The notes: generated by a model not told the origin, from the letters alone. A stretch of DNA of 64,000 bases from Fluviicola chungangensis (GCF_007558725.1 NZ_VLPL01000006.1:228580-292579); one strand, 5' to 3'. Positions 27,341 through 35,812 are shown, numbered from the stretch's first letter. Numbers and translations: made by a program.

Positions 27341-28573
27341 TCAATCAAACAAGCTTAGCTGTCCGTTATTTGCAGGTGGCCGGGCTTTTCCAAAAACAGT
27401 TCTTCCTCCATAATGATGCGATTCCGCACGCTCTTTCGCCAAGGCTTTTTCGAACAAAGCTTCATCCGGTACAAATTGCTGTTCAACCAATTGAGCAACC
27501 AGGTGCAGGTTTTGGATCGCACGGTTTTTATCCGGCTGACCGATTTTTGCTTTTTCAACCGCAGTCTGAAGAAGTTGAATTGTCTCGTCGTAGATTGTTG
27601 TCGGCACCGGGAATGGATGTCCGTCTTTTCCACCGTGAGCAAACGAAAAGCGACCCGGATCACTGAATCGTGCAGGTGTCCCGTGAATGATTTCGCTCAC
27701 CAATGCCAGTGATTGAACGGTTCGTGGCCCGACTCCTTCCAATAAAAGTAAGGATTCGAAATCGCGCAATCCGGTGTCATGTGCAAGTGCCAGCACGCTT
27801 CCAAGGCGTTTTAAATTCACATCTTCCGCTTTTAATTCGTGATGGGCAGGAAGAATGAGCCGCCGCACTTCCGGAATGATCACGGATGGTTTCTCTGTCA
27901 CCAATTCGAGAATCCCTGATTTTGCTGTACCGGCTTCCTTATCTGTCAGGTTGAGAATCTCTCCCTGGTTCTTCCCATAAATAAACGTATGCGGTGTTTC
28001 AATGAATGATTTTACTGTTTCGGAATGCCAGTGATACCGGCGGGCCATTCCGGAAGAATCGTCCATCCCCTGCTGGATAACCGTCCATTCTCCTTCATCC
28101 GTAACTACAAAATTATGCATGTATATCTGGAAACCATCCTGGATTGCATTGTTGTCGACTTTGGCTGTCAGCCTGCTGGAACGCACCAATTCATTCCCGT
28201 CAAGGCCTGTTTTATCGGAAAAACGTTTCAACTCTTCCGGGGTATTCCGCGAATGCTTGCCCTTACCGCCGGCAATGTAAATACCCAGTTCATGTGACCG
28301 ATAATTGACTGCACCTTTTAAAGCTCCCATTACGGAAGTCGTAATACCGGAAGAATGCCAGTCCATTCCCAAAACACATCCGAATGCCTGGAACCAAAAC
28401 GGATCACTTAATCTGCTCAATACCGCAGATTTTCCATACTCCAGGACGATGGATTCCACAATAGCACCACCTAGCGAACGCATACGCTCCGCCAGCCATG
28501 GCGGTACCTTACCGTAATGCAACGGCAAATCCGCATATCGCCTGGAATCAAAATAAAGTTTGGGCATATCCAA
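27341..28573 (-). CDS. DUF763 domain-containing protein
   Basis: A 410-residue protein of the DUF763 family, widespread in archaea and some bacteria and of unknown activity. Diagnostic segments are ADLPLHYGKVPPWLAERMR, DWHSSGITTSVMGALKG and the helix-hairpin-helix-like LLLLEGVGPRTVQSLALVSE (about residues 275-295), which suggests DNA binding. The ATG is preceded by TAACTTTG ending only 4 bp upstream, so transcription may start at or near the start codon (leaderless). It lies in the NHEJ/stress neighbourhood, which fits a DNA-repair role by association. Confidence 0.88.
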   Translation of the reverse strand: MDMPKLYFDSRRYADLPLHYGKVPPWLAERMRSLGGAIVESIVLEYGKSAVLSRLSDPFWFQAFGCVLGMDWHSSGITTSVMGALKGAVNYRSHELGIYIAGGKGKHSRNTPEELKRFSDKTGLDGNELVRSSRLTAKVDNNAIQDGFQIYMHNFVVTDEGEWTVIQQGMDDSSGMARRYHWHSETVKSFIETPHTFIYGKNQGEILNLTDKEAGTAKSGILELVTEKPSVIIPEVRRLILPAHHELKAEDVNLKRLGSVLALAHDTGLRDFESLLLLEGVGPRTVQSLALVSEIIHGTPARFSDPGRFSFAHGGKDGHPFPVPTTIYDETIQLLQTAVEKAKIGQPDKNRAIQNLHLVAQLVEQQFVPDEALFEKALAKERAESHHYGGRTVFGKARPPANNGQLSLFD

Positions 28574-28646
28574 AGTTACGGAACGTCGTTTACAATCAGA
28601 TCGAACAGACTGTTAAAAAGCACTTTGACCGAAAACATCAGCTATT

Positions 28647-28919
28647 TCATGCAGACTGGTCCTTTGCCTGATTCGCAGACCGATTACCCGGCTGATTGTC
28701 AAATTGATTATCCGATTGATCGCCCGGCTCATCTATCCTGTCACCGTCCACTTCCCGGATAAATTTTCTAACCTTATCCCTGAAACTGGTTTCCTTATCA
28801 GATGCAATCAATATTCCAACGGCCAAACCGGCAGCAGCACCCGTTGCAAACGCCGTAGCAATGGTTGCCAACCCCATGCTTTTTTTATCTTTTGCTGAGT
28901 GATCTTTTTCTTCTTTCAT
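28647..28919 (-). CDS. YtxH-like small protein with Asn/Gln/Asp-rich tail
   Basis: A 90-residue protein. The Gly/Ala helix (IATAFATGAAAGLAVGILIA) and the basic segment after it match the YtxH pattern of the 25.4 kb gene. The tail is low-complexity and repetitive (DQSDNQFDNQPGNRSANQ). The start overlaps the end of the DUF5670 gene by 35 bp, so the two are translated from one message of the yciE operon. Confidence 0.72.
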   Translation of the reverse strand: MKEEKDHSAKDKKSMGLATIATAFATGAAAGLAVGILIASDKETSFRDKVRKFIREVDGDRIDEPGDQSDNQFDNQPGNRSANQAKDQSA

Positions 28920-29094
28920 GATTTTGATCTTTTAATTTATCAGAGGTCCTGCTGCCGGGAAGCAATTGGGTCGCAATTGCTATCACCGCAACAGCAAGGG
29001 TTAAATGAAACATTCCCCCTTTATTGAATTTGAAATAAACAATGGCCCAACCTGTAATTACAATAAGTGCCAAAATGCATATGATTATTCTCAT
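28885..29094 (-). CDS. DUF5670/lmo0937-type small membrane protein with basic tail
   Basis: A 69-residue protein from the ATG at 29094 (MRIIICILAL); an ATG one codon upstream is also possible, and the frame to 29187 is not supported. It has two short membrane helices around the family core YFKFNKGGMFHLTLAVAVIA, then a charged tail (DKLKDQNHERRKRSLSKR). A shorter paralog lies at 32994-33146. These proteins recur in bacterial stress clusters; function unknown. It follows the yciE gene by 110 bp. Confidence 0.75.
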   Translation of the reverse strand: MRIIICILALIVITGWAIVYFKFNKGGMFHLTLAVAVIAIATQLLPGSRTSDKLKDQNHERRKRSLSKR

Positions 29095-29204
29095 CATCGT
29101 TTTGTGAATAAAGGTTTGGGGGATCAGCATGGGTGCATGCTGGAGAAAGCCCGTTCTCTTTCTCCAACATTCCTCACCTACCAACACACCACTTAAAAAA
29201 AGTC

Positions 29205-29735
29205 TTACTCTTCACCTGCTGCGTCTATATTAATAGAAGACTCCGCAATCTCTGTCAGAGTCTGATCTGCCTCCTTTTCTTCGTTTAAGGTTTCCTCCAG
29301 CAACTCAGCAGCATCCGATTCACCCAAAGTGTTTGCAAAAGAAACCAGGGTTCCATAGCTTGCTATTTCATAGTGTTCTACTTTCTGAGCAGCGGAAATG
29401 ATAGCTGCATCGCGCACAACCCCGTCTTCAATTTCTTTCATCAACTCTTCGGCCTCCGTAATCAATCCATCCATCGCTTCGCATTTTTTGGTTGCAGCTT
29501 TTTCTCCAATGGCCTCAAAAACCTGCTCCAAACGATCCACGTGGGTTTCTGTAACTGCAAGGTGATCTTCAATCGCAGCAGCAAGCTCACTGTTTGTTGC
29601 TTTGTTCGCCATTTTCGGAAGTGCCTTTACCAATGCTTTTTCAGCCCAATAAATGTCTTTCAGTTCGTCAATGAATAGTTCTCTCAATCCGGATTCTCTC
29701 GATGATCCGCCCTGATTTGTCGTTTTTGTTGCCAT
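29205..29735 (-). CDS. YciE/DUF892 ferritin-like protein
   Basis: A 176-residue four-helix protein of the YciE/YciF family, stress-induced ferritin-like proteins that bind a di-metal centre. Family motifs are LRELFIDELKDIYWAEKALV at the N-terminus, AIEDHLAVTETHVDRLEQVF, and KVEHYEIASYGTLVSFA in helix 3; Glu and His residues in these are candidate metal ligands. It is first in an operon with the DUF5670 and second YtxH genes and has a stress-type promoter. Its 3' region holds a GU-rich stretch and the hairpin ggagaaag/ctttctcc at about 29134-29157. Confidence 0.9.
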   Translation of the reverse strand: MATKTTNQGGSSRESGLRELFIDELKDIYWAEKALVKALPKMANKATNSELAAAIEDHLAVTETHVDRLEQVFEAIGEKAATKKCEAMDGLITEAEELMKEIEDGVVRDAAIISAAQKVEHYEIASYGTLVSFANTLGESDAAELLEETLNEEKEADQTLTEIAESSINIDAAGEE

Positions 29736-29768
29736 AATTCCTTTTTTTTTTAATCAATATCTTTAATC

Positions 29769-29835
29769 GAAAATTAAGGCTCCGGAAGGGAAAAACGCTT
29801 ACATAATATTCGCTGCTATTTGTATAATTCTTACA
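29769..29835 (-). promoter_or_regulatory. Stress-island promoter (yciE operon)
   Basis: On the minus strand TGTAAG (29798-29803) is followed after 22 bp by AATTTTC (29769-29775). A TACAAA lies 21 bp upstream of the proximal box (29819-29824), and an additional perfect TGTAAG lies 32 bp upstream (29830-29835). Of the class, this copy has three boxes. Confidence 0.62.
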
Positions 29836-29968
29836 AATGTGAAGATTGAACAAACCAAAAAGAAAGGGTGAAAAATTTTCTGTCTCAACCCGTTAAAAAA
29901 GATGAAAAACCCAAAGACCGACACTTGTTTTCCTTAAATTAGGTTGTGTGGATGATAAATGTGACAGG

Positions 29969-31468
29969 ATGGATTTAGAGGCAAGATCACTATGGGAAGA
30001 TACCGCTCAGGTACTTATGGAATTCCCTGTTTTCGAAGGAGTAAAGGATGTGGATATTGCTATTATCGGGGGTGGTATCACCGGATTAACTGCCGCCATG
30101 CTTTTAAGTCAGGCAGGAAAGAACGTCCTTCTGCTTGAAGCAAAAACAATCGGGTTAGGAACTACCGGAAATTCTACCGGGAACCTGTATTCCGTCGTGG
30201 ACGAACATTTATCCGTTCTCCGCAACAAATGGAATGCGGACGTCATGAAAGCAGTAGTCAGTTCACGTGCAGCGGCTGTCAGCCTGATAGAAAACACCAT
30301 TAACCGGTATGCGATTGATTGCGATTTTCACCGGCAGCCTTTTACTCTCTTTGCCGAACACCTGACAAAAGAAGTGGAAACCTTTATCGAAGATGAATAC
30401 GACGCACTCCGCGAAGCAGGTCTGAATCCCGTTATACTGGATGATGCAGGTCTTCCATACCAAACAAAAAGAGCCCTTCAAATCAAAGACCAAGCGCAGT
30501 TTCATCCTTTGAGATATGTCCGGCAACTCGCTTCTATGATTTCTGAGAAATGCGAAATTTATGAAAACAGCCGTGTCACGGAATTGGACGAAGAAAAGGG
30601 AATCCTCAAGACAGAAAAGGGCCAGATAAAAGCAAATCACATCCTGATGGCCACTCATACCCCAGTGGGGAATTACCTGATCCAAACCTTGCTCGCACCG
30701 TACAGGGAATTTGGCGTCGCAGCTCCCTTAAATGACCCGGTTTTTCCCGGCGGAATTTATTGGGGATTGAATGACCCCAAGCATTCCGTTCGTTCGTTCA
30801 GGAATAATGGTCAAAATTACGTAATGGCTATTGGAGACCGCTTTAAGACCGGACAACATGAAGATACTGAAAAGTATGTTTCGGGACTTAAAAGTTACCT
30901 GACTGAACGGCTTCCTGTTTCCGATCTCTCCTACTTTTGGGGAGGCCAGCAATACCGGTCAGCAGACGGACTTCCTTATATTGGTAAACACGGAGAACGG
31001 GTTTATTTTATGACCGGTTTTGCAGCCGACGGATTAACCTACGGAACCCTGGCTGCAATGATCGTTTCAGACCAGATCCTGGGAAAATCAAATTCATGGG
31101 AAGAACTGTACAAAGTGGGGCGATTCACCCCGGTCAGATCAGCAAAAAATTTCATCGTAGAAAACATCGATGTGGCTGTTCAGTATTTAAAAGATGTGCC
31201 CTGGAATGTAGATCCGGAATTTTTGAGCGAAATCAAACCGGGAGAAGGAAAAGTAATTTCACTGGACCATGAGAAAGTGGCGGTTTACAAAGATCCGGAT
31301 TGGAGACTTCACATTGTTTCAGCAGTTTGTACACACATGAAATGTGTCGTCAACTGGAACCAGTCTGAGAAAACCTGGGATTGTCCCTGTCACGGCAGCC
31401 GGTTCGATGTCGATGGAAAAGTTATTGAAGGACCGGCACTCCAAGATCTTCCCGTGAAAAAAGAATGA
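29969..31468 (+). CDS. FAD-dependent oxidoreductase with C-terminal Rieske domain
   Basis: A 499-residue fusion. Residues about 25-400 form a DAO-type FAD oxidoreductase (VDIAIIGGGITGLTAAMLLS dinucleotide fold; YFMTGFAADGLTYGTLAAMI near the C-terminus). Residues about 415-499 form a Rieske [2Fe-2S] domain with the ligand motifs CTHMKC and CPCHGSRF (C-x-H and C-x2-H). The chosen ATG gives a normal short N-terminus; a GTG at 29948 would add seven residues. Such fusions occur widely in Bacteroidota; the substrate is unknown. It is divergent from the yciE operon. Confidence 0.87.
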   Translation: MDLEARSLWEDTAQVLMEFPVFEGVKDVDIAIIGGGITGLTAAMLLSQAGKNVLLLEAKTIGLGTTGNSTGNLYSVVDEHLSVLRNKWNADVMKAVVSSRAAAVSLIENTINRYAIDCDFHRQPFTLFAEHLTKEVETFIEDEYDALREAGLNPVILDDAGLPYQTKRALQIKDQAQFHPLRYVRQLASMISEKCEIYENSRVTELDEEKGILKTEKGQIKANHILMATHTPVGNYLIQTLLAPYREFGVAAPLNDPVFPGGIYWGLNDPKHSVRSFRNNGQNYVMAIGDRFKTGQHEDTEKYVSGLKSYLTERLPVSDLSYFWGGQQYRSADGLPYIGKHGERVYFMTGFAADGLTYGTLAAMIVSDQILGKSNSWEELYKVGRFTPVRSAKNFIVENIDVAVQYLKDVPWNVDPEFLSEIKPGEGKVISLDHEKVAVYKDPDWRLHIVSAVCTHMKCVVNWNQSEKTWDCPCHGSRFDVDGKVIEGPALQDLPVKKE

Positions 31469-31493
31469 ATGTGAAACCCATACTTTCAGAAAT

Positions 31494-31523
31494 AAAAAAC
31501 CGGTGAAATCAATTTTTCACCGG
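31494..31523 (-). terminator. Terminator of AraC-type regulator gene
   Basis: A perfect 9-bp stem, ccggtgaaa and tttcaccgg, is followed on the minus strand by TTTTTTATT. It lies 27 bp after the stop of the AraC-type gene at 31551 and faces the convergent Rieske gene. Confidence 0.82.
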
Positions 31524-31550
31524 GTCAATAAAGTGTTAGTTTAAAGGATC

Positions 31551-32096
31551 TTATTCAACCTTATCCGCCATCATTTCGCGGTAATTCGATGGGCTCAATC
31601 CTGTGTTTTTCTTGAACTGGTTCGAAAGATGGGCAACACTGCTGTAATTAAGCTTAAAAGCAATTTCTGCCAGGCTCATATCACTCATCGCCAAAAGTTC
31701 CTTCACACGTTCAATTTTTTTCAGGATAATGAATTGCTGAACAGTAACCCCTTTTGCCTCTGAAAAGATACCGGACAGATACGTATAATCCTGTCCGAGC
31801 TTTTCACTCAGGTAATCCGAGTAATTCACGTTTGGTACTTCGTCCGAATTGCAGATCAAGTCGATGATCGCATCTTTCATCTGGACAACCAAAACCCTTT
31901 TTTTATCTTCCAGAAGCTCCAATCCCGATTTGGACAAATTCGTCCTCAGGATTTCCAATTCTTCATCTGAAAGTTCGGTCAGGGTTTCTACAATTCCCAA
32001 ATCCACCGTAACACATTGGATCCCTAATTTTTCTAATTCATTTCTTACAACCAGTTTACAACGGGAACTGATCATGTATTTTATATATAGTCTCAA
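31551..32096 (-). CDS. AraC-type regulator with HMA-like N-terminal domain (1)
   Basis: A 181-residue DNA-binding protein. The C-terminal AraC double HTH spans about residues 85-178 (VQQFIILKKIERVKELLAMS, LAEIAFKLNYSSVAHLSNQF, TGLSPSNYREMM). The first 80 residues (MRLYIKYMISSRCKLVVRNE) look like a heavy-metal-associated/ferredoxin-like fold, but the second Cys of the usual CxxC site is absent (SSRC). It is a paralog of the next gene, with which it shares layout and the TATATAAA-rich leader. I infer a sensor-regulator of the stress island; the target is not proven. Confidence 0.83.
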   Translation of the reverse strand: MRLYIKYMISSRCKLVVRNELEKLGIQCVTVDLGIVETLTELSDEELEILRTNLSKSGLELLEDKKRVLVVQMKDAIIDLICNSDEVPNVNYSDYLSEKLGQDYTYLSGIFSEAKGVTVQQFIILKKIERVKELLAMSDMSLAEIAFKLNYSSVAHLSNQFKKNTGLSPSNYREMMADKVE

Positions 32097-32186
32097 ATTA
32101 AACAGAGTTTTTGTGATTCATAATTATTAGCGGAAATAAGTTAAGTCTTTTCTTTTTCATTTCATTTATTGCGCAATGACTCACCT

Positions 32187-32203
32187 AATTCAGTTACTGA
32201 ATT
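32187..32203. promoter_or_regulatory. Palindrome upstream of AraC-type gene 1
   Basis: AATTCAGT-T-ACTGAATT, perfect 8-bp arms around one base, lies 90 bp upstream of the regulator start. It is a likely operator, with unknown binding protein. Confidence 0.4.
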
Positions 32204-32267
32204 GTCTCTACCCAATTTTCAATGTCCATATTGGGGTTGTGCCGGTCCCCTTTTCTTTCACACCTTT

Positions 32268-32843
32268 CTAGTATTCAATTGTCTGTGTTTCCATTCGTAT
32301 TTTTTCACGCTTTTTTCTTATTTTTTTGTAATAAGCTGGCGTTAAACCGGTTATTCTTTCAAAAATCTGCGTCAGATGAACTTTATTCTTAAAATGAAAG
32401 ATCTCAACGATTTCATTCAGCCGAACATCCTCATACAACAGTATTTCTTTGATCCGTTCAACTTGCTGAATTGCCACATATTGGACTAAATCCACTCCAT
32501 GGACCTGCGAAAACACCCTCATCAGATCAGAATCTTTCAGATCCAGTTCCGCTTCGATGTATGTCGGATAATGACCAATGTCCATTTCCGGTTTCTGATA
32601 AATCAGATTCCTAATCAAAAACGAGACCTGATCCAAAAGGTCATTTTGTTCGGAACTAACCACCTCAAATCCCAATTCTAAAAGACTTTCTTTTAATCGA
32701 AGTAATTGTGCCCCATCCAATTCTTCGTGAAATTCTACCATGCCCAGACTAATTTCCGGCATCCCGATTTCTAATTTTCTCAGTTCTTCGCCTATCCTGT
32801 CACAGCAACGCGTGCCGACCATGTGCTTTATATAAATTTTCAC
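32268..32843 (-). CDS. AraC-type regulator with HMA-like N-terminal domain (2)
   Basis: A 191-residue paralog of the preceding regulator. The N-terminal MKIYIKHMVGTRCCDRIGEE region again resembles an HMA domain, with one Cys pair (RCC) rather than CxxC. The C-terminal HTH (IQQVERIKEILLYEDVRLNE, IFHFKNKVHLTQIFERITGL) is intact, with a very basic end (KKIRKKREKIR). Upstream at 32866-32896 the minus strand carries TGCAAA, TGCAAC and TGTAAT, hexamers like those of the stress promoters, though with other spacing. Confidence 0.82.
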   Translation of the reverse strand: MKIYIKHMVGTRCCDRIGEELRKLEIGMPEISLGMVEFHEELDGAQLLRLKESLLELGFEVVSSEQNDLLDQVSFLIRNLIYQKPEMDIGHYPTYIEAELDLKDSDLMRVFSQVHGVDLVQYVAIQQVERIKEILLYEDVRLNEIVEIFHFKNKVHLTQIFERITGLTPAYYKKIRKKREKIRMETQTIEY

Positions 32844-32993
32844 TACAATTGTATATAACGTTAAATTTGCAGAGTTGCATTTTCATGCAAATTACACTTT
32901 TTGACTAATATCCAGTTCGTTAAAAACCCGTAGCGTAAATCAATAACTCACTTGATTAAAAAAACCTATACTGTATTCTCAATTATTCATTTT

Positions 32994-33146
32994 TTAAGGT
33001 TTACTGCTTGGAAGCCATTGCATAACCAAGGCCAGCACCGCAACGACAAGTGCCAAGTGAAAAGATCCTCCTTCTTCAAATTTAAAGTATCCGATAGACC
33101 ATCCCATGCCTACCAAAATGGATAATGTGCTTATTACTACTCTCAT
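32994..33146 (-). CDS. DUF5670/lmo0937-type small membrane protein, 50 residues
   Basis: A short gene that is easy to miss: ATG at 33146, stop at 32994-32996. The protein MRVVISTLSILVGMGWSIGY continues with FKFEEGGSFHLALVVAVLAL and ends VMQWLPSSKP. It matches the core of the 28.9 kb paralog (YFKF..GG.FHL.L.VAV) without the basic tail. Two membrane helices are expected. The TAA stop, length and composition fit the DUF5670 family. It is divergent from the T9SS gene at 33678. Confidence 0.78.
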   Translation of the reverse strand: MRVVISTLSILVGMGWSIGYFKFEEGGSFHLALVVAVLALVMQWLPSSKP

Positions 33147-33278
33147 AATCTTCTTTTTAATGTTTTAGATCCTAAAACTTTTTCAGAATCCCGGTATCAA
33201 TTAAAAACTATACTATGAAAAGGGAAACAAAACCCCGTTTCTGCCACACCATTCTCATTCCCCGGATAAATAAAGTTT

Positions 33279-33346
33279 TAAAAGGGGCTTTCGCCCCTTT
33301 TACCTAACCACTCGATTTACCACATAGGGTTACCTACTTTCAAAAT
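33279..33346 (-). ncRNA. Putative small RNA, promoter-terminator unit 3 (weak)
   Basis: About 68 nt ending in the perfect hairpin taaaaggggc/gcccctttta (33279-33302) with a 4-nt loop. The body contains TATGTGGTA and GTGGTTAGGTAAAAGGGG, like unit 1 at 26.1 kb. No ORF. It lies between divergent protein genes, where an isolated hairpin has no obvious role. The promoter match is the weakest of the three. Confidence 0.35.
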
Positions 33347-33401
33347 CTAATTTTCATGTCTTCTGTTCAAATATACTTATGTGAATATCCAATGGTTTAC
33401 A
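33347..33401 (-). promoter_or_regulatory. Weak stress-type promoter of unit 3
   Basis: On the minus strand TGTAAA (33396-33401) and CATAAG (33376-33381) lie 20 bp apart, not 21, followed after 22 bp by AAATTAG. Two deviations make this a tentative member. Confidence 0.3.
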
Positions 33402-33677
33402 ACATTAACTATCTCCATTTATATATATTTTGGAAATGTTAAATATTTAAATAAAGTAATTGTTTTTAATATTATTTTTAACGTTTTATGTCCACTTAAT
33501 TACAAAAACCATTACAAACAAGGACATTTTTCACAACGCATAATCAAAAAAACAAACCTCTGCCTCCGTTATCTGTCGGGGTTCAATCCTAATCCCCAAA
33601 AAAAATACGTCATTTACCGTATTGCCGAAATTTTCCCATTGCTGCAATTTTGCATCTGTTATCATCATTCTACAATT
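33402..33677. other. AT-rich gap upstream of T9SS gene
   Basis: No gene seen. The frame of the following CDS stays open through this stretch, but it encodes no signal peptide-compatible start and is very AT-rich (runs such as atatatatttt). I treat it as promoter and leader of the gene at 33678. Confidence 0.5.
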
Positions 33678-35165
33678 ATGAAAAATTTCAGTAAATACCT
33701 GTTGATCGTTTTGCTCACTGGAACAGTATCCGGCTTTTCTTTTGCTCAGATCCAATGGCAAAAAGACTATACCTATTCAAACTACGCAGTCAACAACACA
33801 GTTGAAACCGCACGAACTACGATTGAAACGAGCGACGGCGGATACCTCATCGGGGGAACTGCCGAAAAATCTCCGCGAACAGCTTATATGGCTAAAGTAG
33901 ATGCAAACGGAGACTCACTCTGGGTACGTTATTATGATGCAAGCTACGGAGGTTTCAACAGCCTGGCTAAATTGTACCATGATATCAACGATGATTTATA
34001 CGGAGTGTTTGAAACCGGATACGGACGTCTCACTTTTGTGAAATTAAACGAGATGAACGGCGATACCATTTCCACATTTTTCGGACCGATGGGACCTGCC
34101 TCCAATTACAGTTACCTGGCCCATACGCAACTTTCAAACGGAGATTATATCTTATCCTATACCCAAAGTTCAGCTTCTATTGTGAAACGTTTTACCCCGG
34201 GAAGTCTCACGGCAAGCTGGTCTCATGACTATGCCGGGGAAGTCATCGCAGTAACTTCTATCATGGAAGACGGGTCTGATGTGGTTATGACCGGATATGT
34301 CGGTGCCGATTGGTGGATGTATGACCTGGCCGTAACCAAACTGGCAACTTCCGATGGAACTGTTCATTGGACAAAAAAATATGTGCGCAATGCACTTTGG
34401 AAAGATCAGCGCGTGGGGCTCGTAAAAAATAATGCCGGAGATTATCTCATCGCATGCTCCTGGTCGCAGAATAATATTCTTTATCCTTCTGTGATAAAGG
34501 TAGCATCCAATAATGGTGACAGTTTATCCATTTCCATTCTTACAACTCACAATGGAAACGATATCAATTTCGGTTTCTGCGATCACCTGGTACCTTTTGC
34601 AAATGGCTTTGTTGCAGCCGGGGAAATCGACCAAAACTTCAACGATGCAACCAATGCGCCCCAAAATTGTGCTCAAATGGCGCTGTTTTGCATCAATGAC
34701 AACGGTCAGATCCTGAATGCTTATGCTATGAATCAAGTCGGGCCTTACTACAACGGATCGATTTACACCGGTTCACATTGCTGGGGGCTTTCCTGCATCG
34801 CTACTTCCGACAATCAGGTACTGATAACCGGCAAAGGAAATTACCTTGCAGAAAGTAACGGATGGATTTCCGCTTACGGAGATGCGTACCTGGTGAAAAT
34901 TGCACCTGAAACACTTGGATTGAATGAAAAATCAGAACTAGTCGGATTGACAGCCTGGCCGAATCCGTCCAAGGGTAAAGTGCAGATCTCCGCTTCGGAG
35001 ACAATCGAAAATATAACGGTTTATAACCAGCTTGGATCGAAGGTTCTTGAATACACTCCTTCAGCAGCCGGGACCGAGATCGACTTATCGGGGAATCCGG
35101 GAATTTATTTCTACAAGGTGTCCGGAAAAACCAGCTCCGGTTCAGGTAAATTGATTATTCACTAA
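33678..35165 (+). CDS. T9SS-secreted beta-propeller-like protein
   Basis: A 495-residue exported protein. The start at 33678 gives a clear signal peptide (MKNFSKYLLIVLLTGTVSGF, then SFAQ). The body has repeats of the type TIETSDGGYLIGGTA and MEDGSDVVMTGYVGADWW, typical of secreted Bacteroidota propellers annotated as delta-60 or kelch-like repeats. The C-terminal 75 residues form a T9SS sorting domain (LTAWPNPSKGKVQISA, ending GSGKLIIH). No catalytic motif is seen; a surface-binding role is possible. Confidence 0.8.
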   Translation: MKNFSKYLLIVLLTGTVSGFSFAQIQWQKDYTYSNYAVNNTVETARTTIETSDGGYLIGGTAEKSPRTAYMAKVDANGDSLWVRYYDASYGGFNSLAKLYHDINDDLYGVFETGYGRLTFVKLNEMNGDTISTFFGPMGPASNYSYLAHTQLSNGDYILSYTQSSASIVKRFTPGSLTASWSHDYAGEVIAVTSIMEDGSDVVMTGYVGADWWMYDLAVTKLATSDGTVHWTKKYVRNALWKDQRVGLVKNNAGDYLIACSWSQNNILYPSVIKVASNNGDSLSISILTTHNGNDINFGFCDHLVPFANGFVAAGEIDQNFNDATNAPQNCAQMALFCINDNGQILNAYAMNQVGPYYNGSIYTGSHCWGLSCIATSDNQVLITGKGNYLAESNGWISAYGDAYLVKIAPETLGLNEKSELVGLTAWPNPSKGKVQISASETIENITVYNQLGSKVLEYTPSAAGTEIDLSGNPGIYFYKVSGKTSSGSGKLIIH

Positions 35166-35234
35166 CAACTATATTACCGGAGTGGAGAGCCATTTGTCTG
35201 CTGACAAGTGGCTCTCTGCTTTTCCGATGTTTTT

Positions 35235-35290
35235 TGTTCAACTGGTAAAATTTATCTTAACAAACATTATCCCTTTTCCTTTCAGATTTA
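35235..35290 (+). promoter_or_regulatory. Stress-type promoter, divergent copy (YflT-like gene)
   Basis: TGTTCA (35235-35240) and CTTAAC (35256-35261) lie 21 bp apart, followed after 22 bp by AGATTTA (35284-35290). The spacing is exact, but both boxes differ from TRYAAR, so this is a weaker member. Confidence 0.45.
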
Positions 35291-35329
35291 ACGTAACTTA
35301 GAAGGTATAACCCATTAAATTCCGAAATC

Positions 35330-35809
35330 ATGAAAAAAAGCATTTCCATATTCGATTCGCACGATCAAGCTGTGAAAGCACTGGAAGAATTGCGTGAAAG
35401 TGGTGTCAACATGTCAAAAGTTTCCCTGGTTGGCCAGGCAGAAGTTGTGGACGACCATGTTCATGTCAAATCCAATAAGGCTTTGGTGGCAGCTCCGGTA
35501 GCTGTAGGAAGCGTGCTTGGTACAACTTTGGGCGTACTGACCGGCGTCGGGTTGTTTGCTATTCCCGGACTCGGTATTTTGTTTGGTGCAGGAGCAATTG
35601 TTGGGGCACTGGCCGGTTTTCAGGTTGGAGTTGTAACCGGTGGATTAACAACCATCCTGGTAGATCTGGGAGTAAAAGAGGATCACGTGGAATACGAGCA
35701 ACACCTCAAAGAAGGTCGTTTTCTGCTATTTTATGATGGAAGCGATGAAGAGATCGATCACGTGGAACGGATTATTGAAGGAAAACATTTGGGAGTGGCG
35801 CGGCATTAA
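35330..35809 (+). CDS. General stress protein, YflT/17M-like with glycine zipper
   Basis: A 159-residue protein. The N-terminal part (ISIFDSHDQAVKALEELRES, VSLVGQAE) matches the YflT-type fold of Bacillus general stress proteins 17M. The centre is a Gly/Ala-rich hydrophobic hairpin (VGSVLGTTLGVLTGVGLFAI to ALAGFQVGVVTGGL) that could insert into membrane. The end is acidic (YDGSDEEIDHVERIIEG). Its stop is 3 bp from the convergent ligD stop. The exact function is unknown. Confidence 0.78.
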   Translation: MKKSISIFDSHDQAVKALEELRESGVNMSKVSLVGQAEVVDDHVHVKSNKALVAAPVAVGSVLGTTLGVLTGVGLFAIPGLGILFGAGAIVGALAGFQVGVVTGGLTTILVDLGVKEDHVEYEQHLKEGRFLLFYDGSDEEIDHVERIIEGKHLGVARH

Positions 35810-35812
35810 CCA

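Noticed and set aside
27162..27344. 60-codon hydrophobic ORF on the minus strand
   Set aside because: It is the complement of a Lys/Glu-rich small ORF on the plus strand, which explains its Phe/Leu content.
28561..28620. TGTAAA before DUF763 as another stress promoter
   Set aside because: Only one box, and it lies 10 bp rather than 22 bp from the TAACTTTG element. Not counted in the regulon.
33215..33307. 30-codon ORF running through the hairpin of unit 3
   Set aside because: It reads through a terminator-like hairpin and has no family or start signal; more likely chance.
33381..33677. N-terminal extension of the T9SS protein at 33678
   Set aside because: The frame is open, but the extension is AT-driven and precedes a perfect signal peptide, so the start is at 33678.
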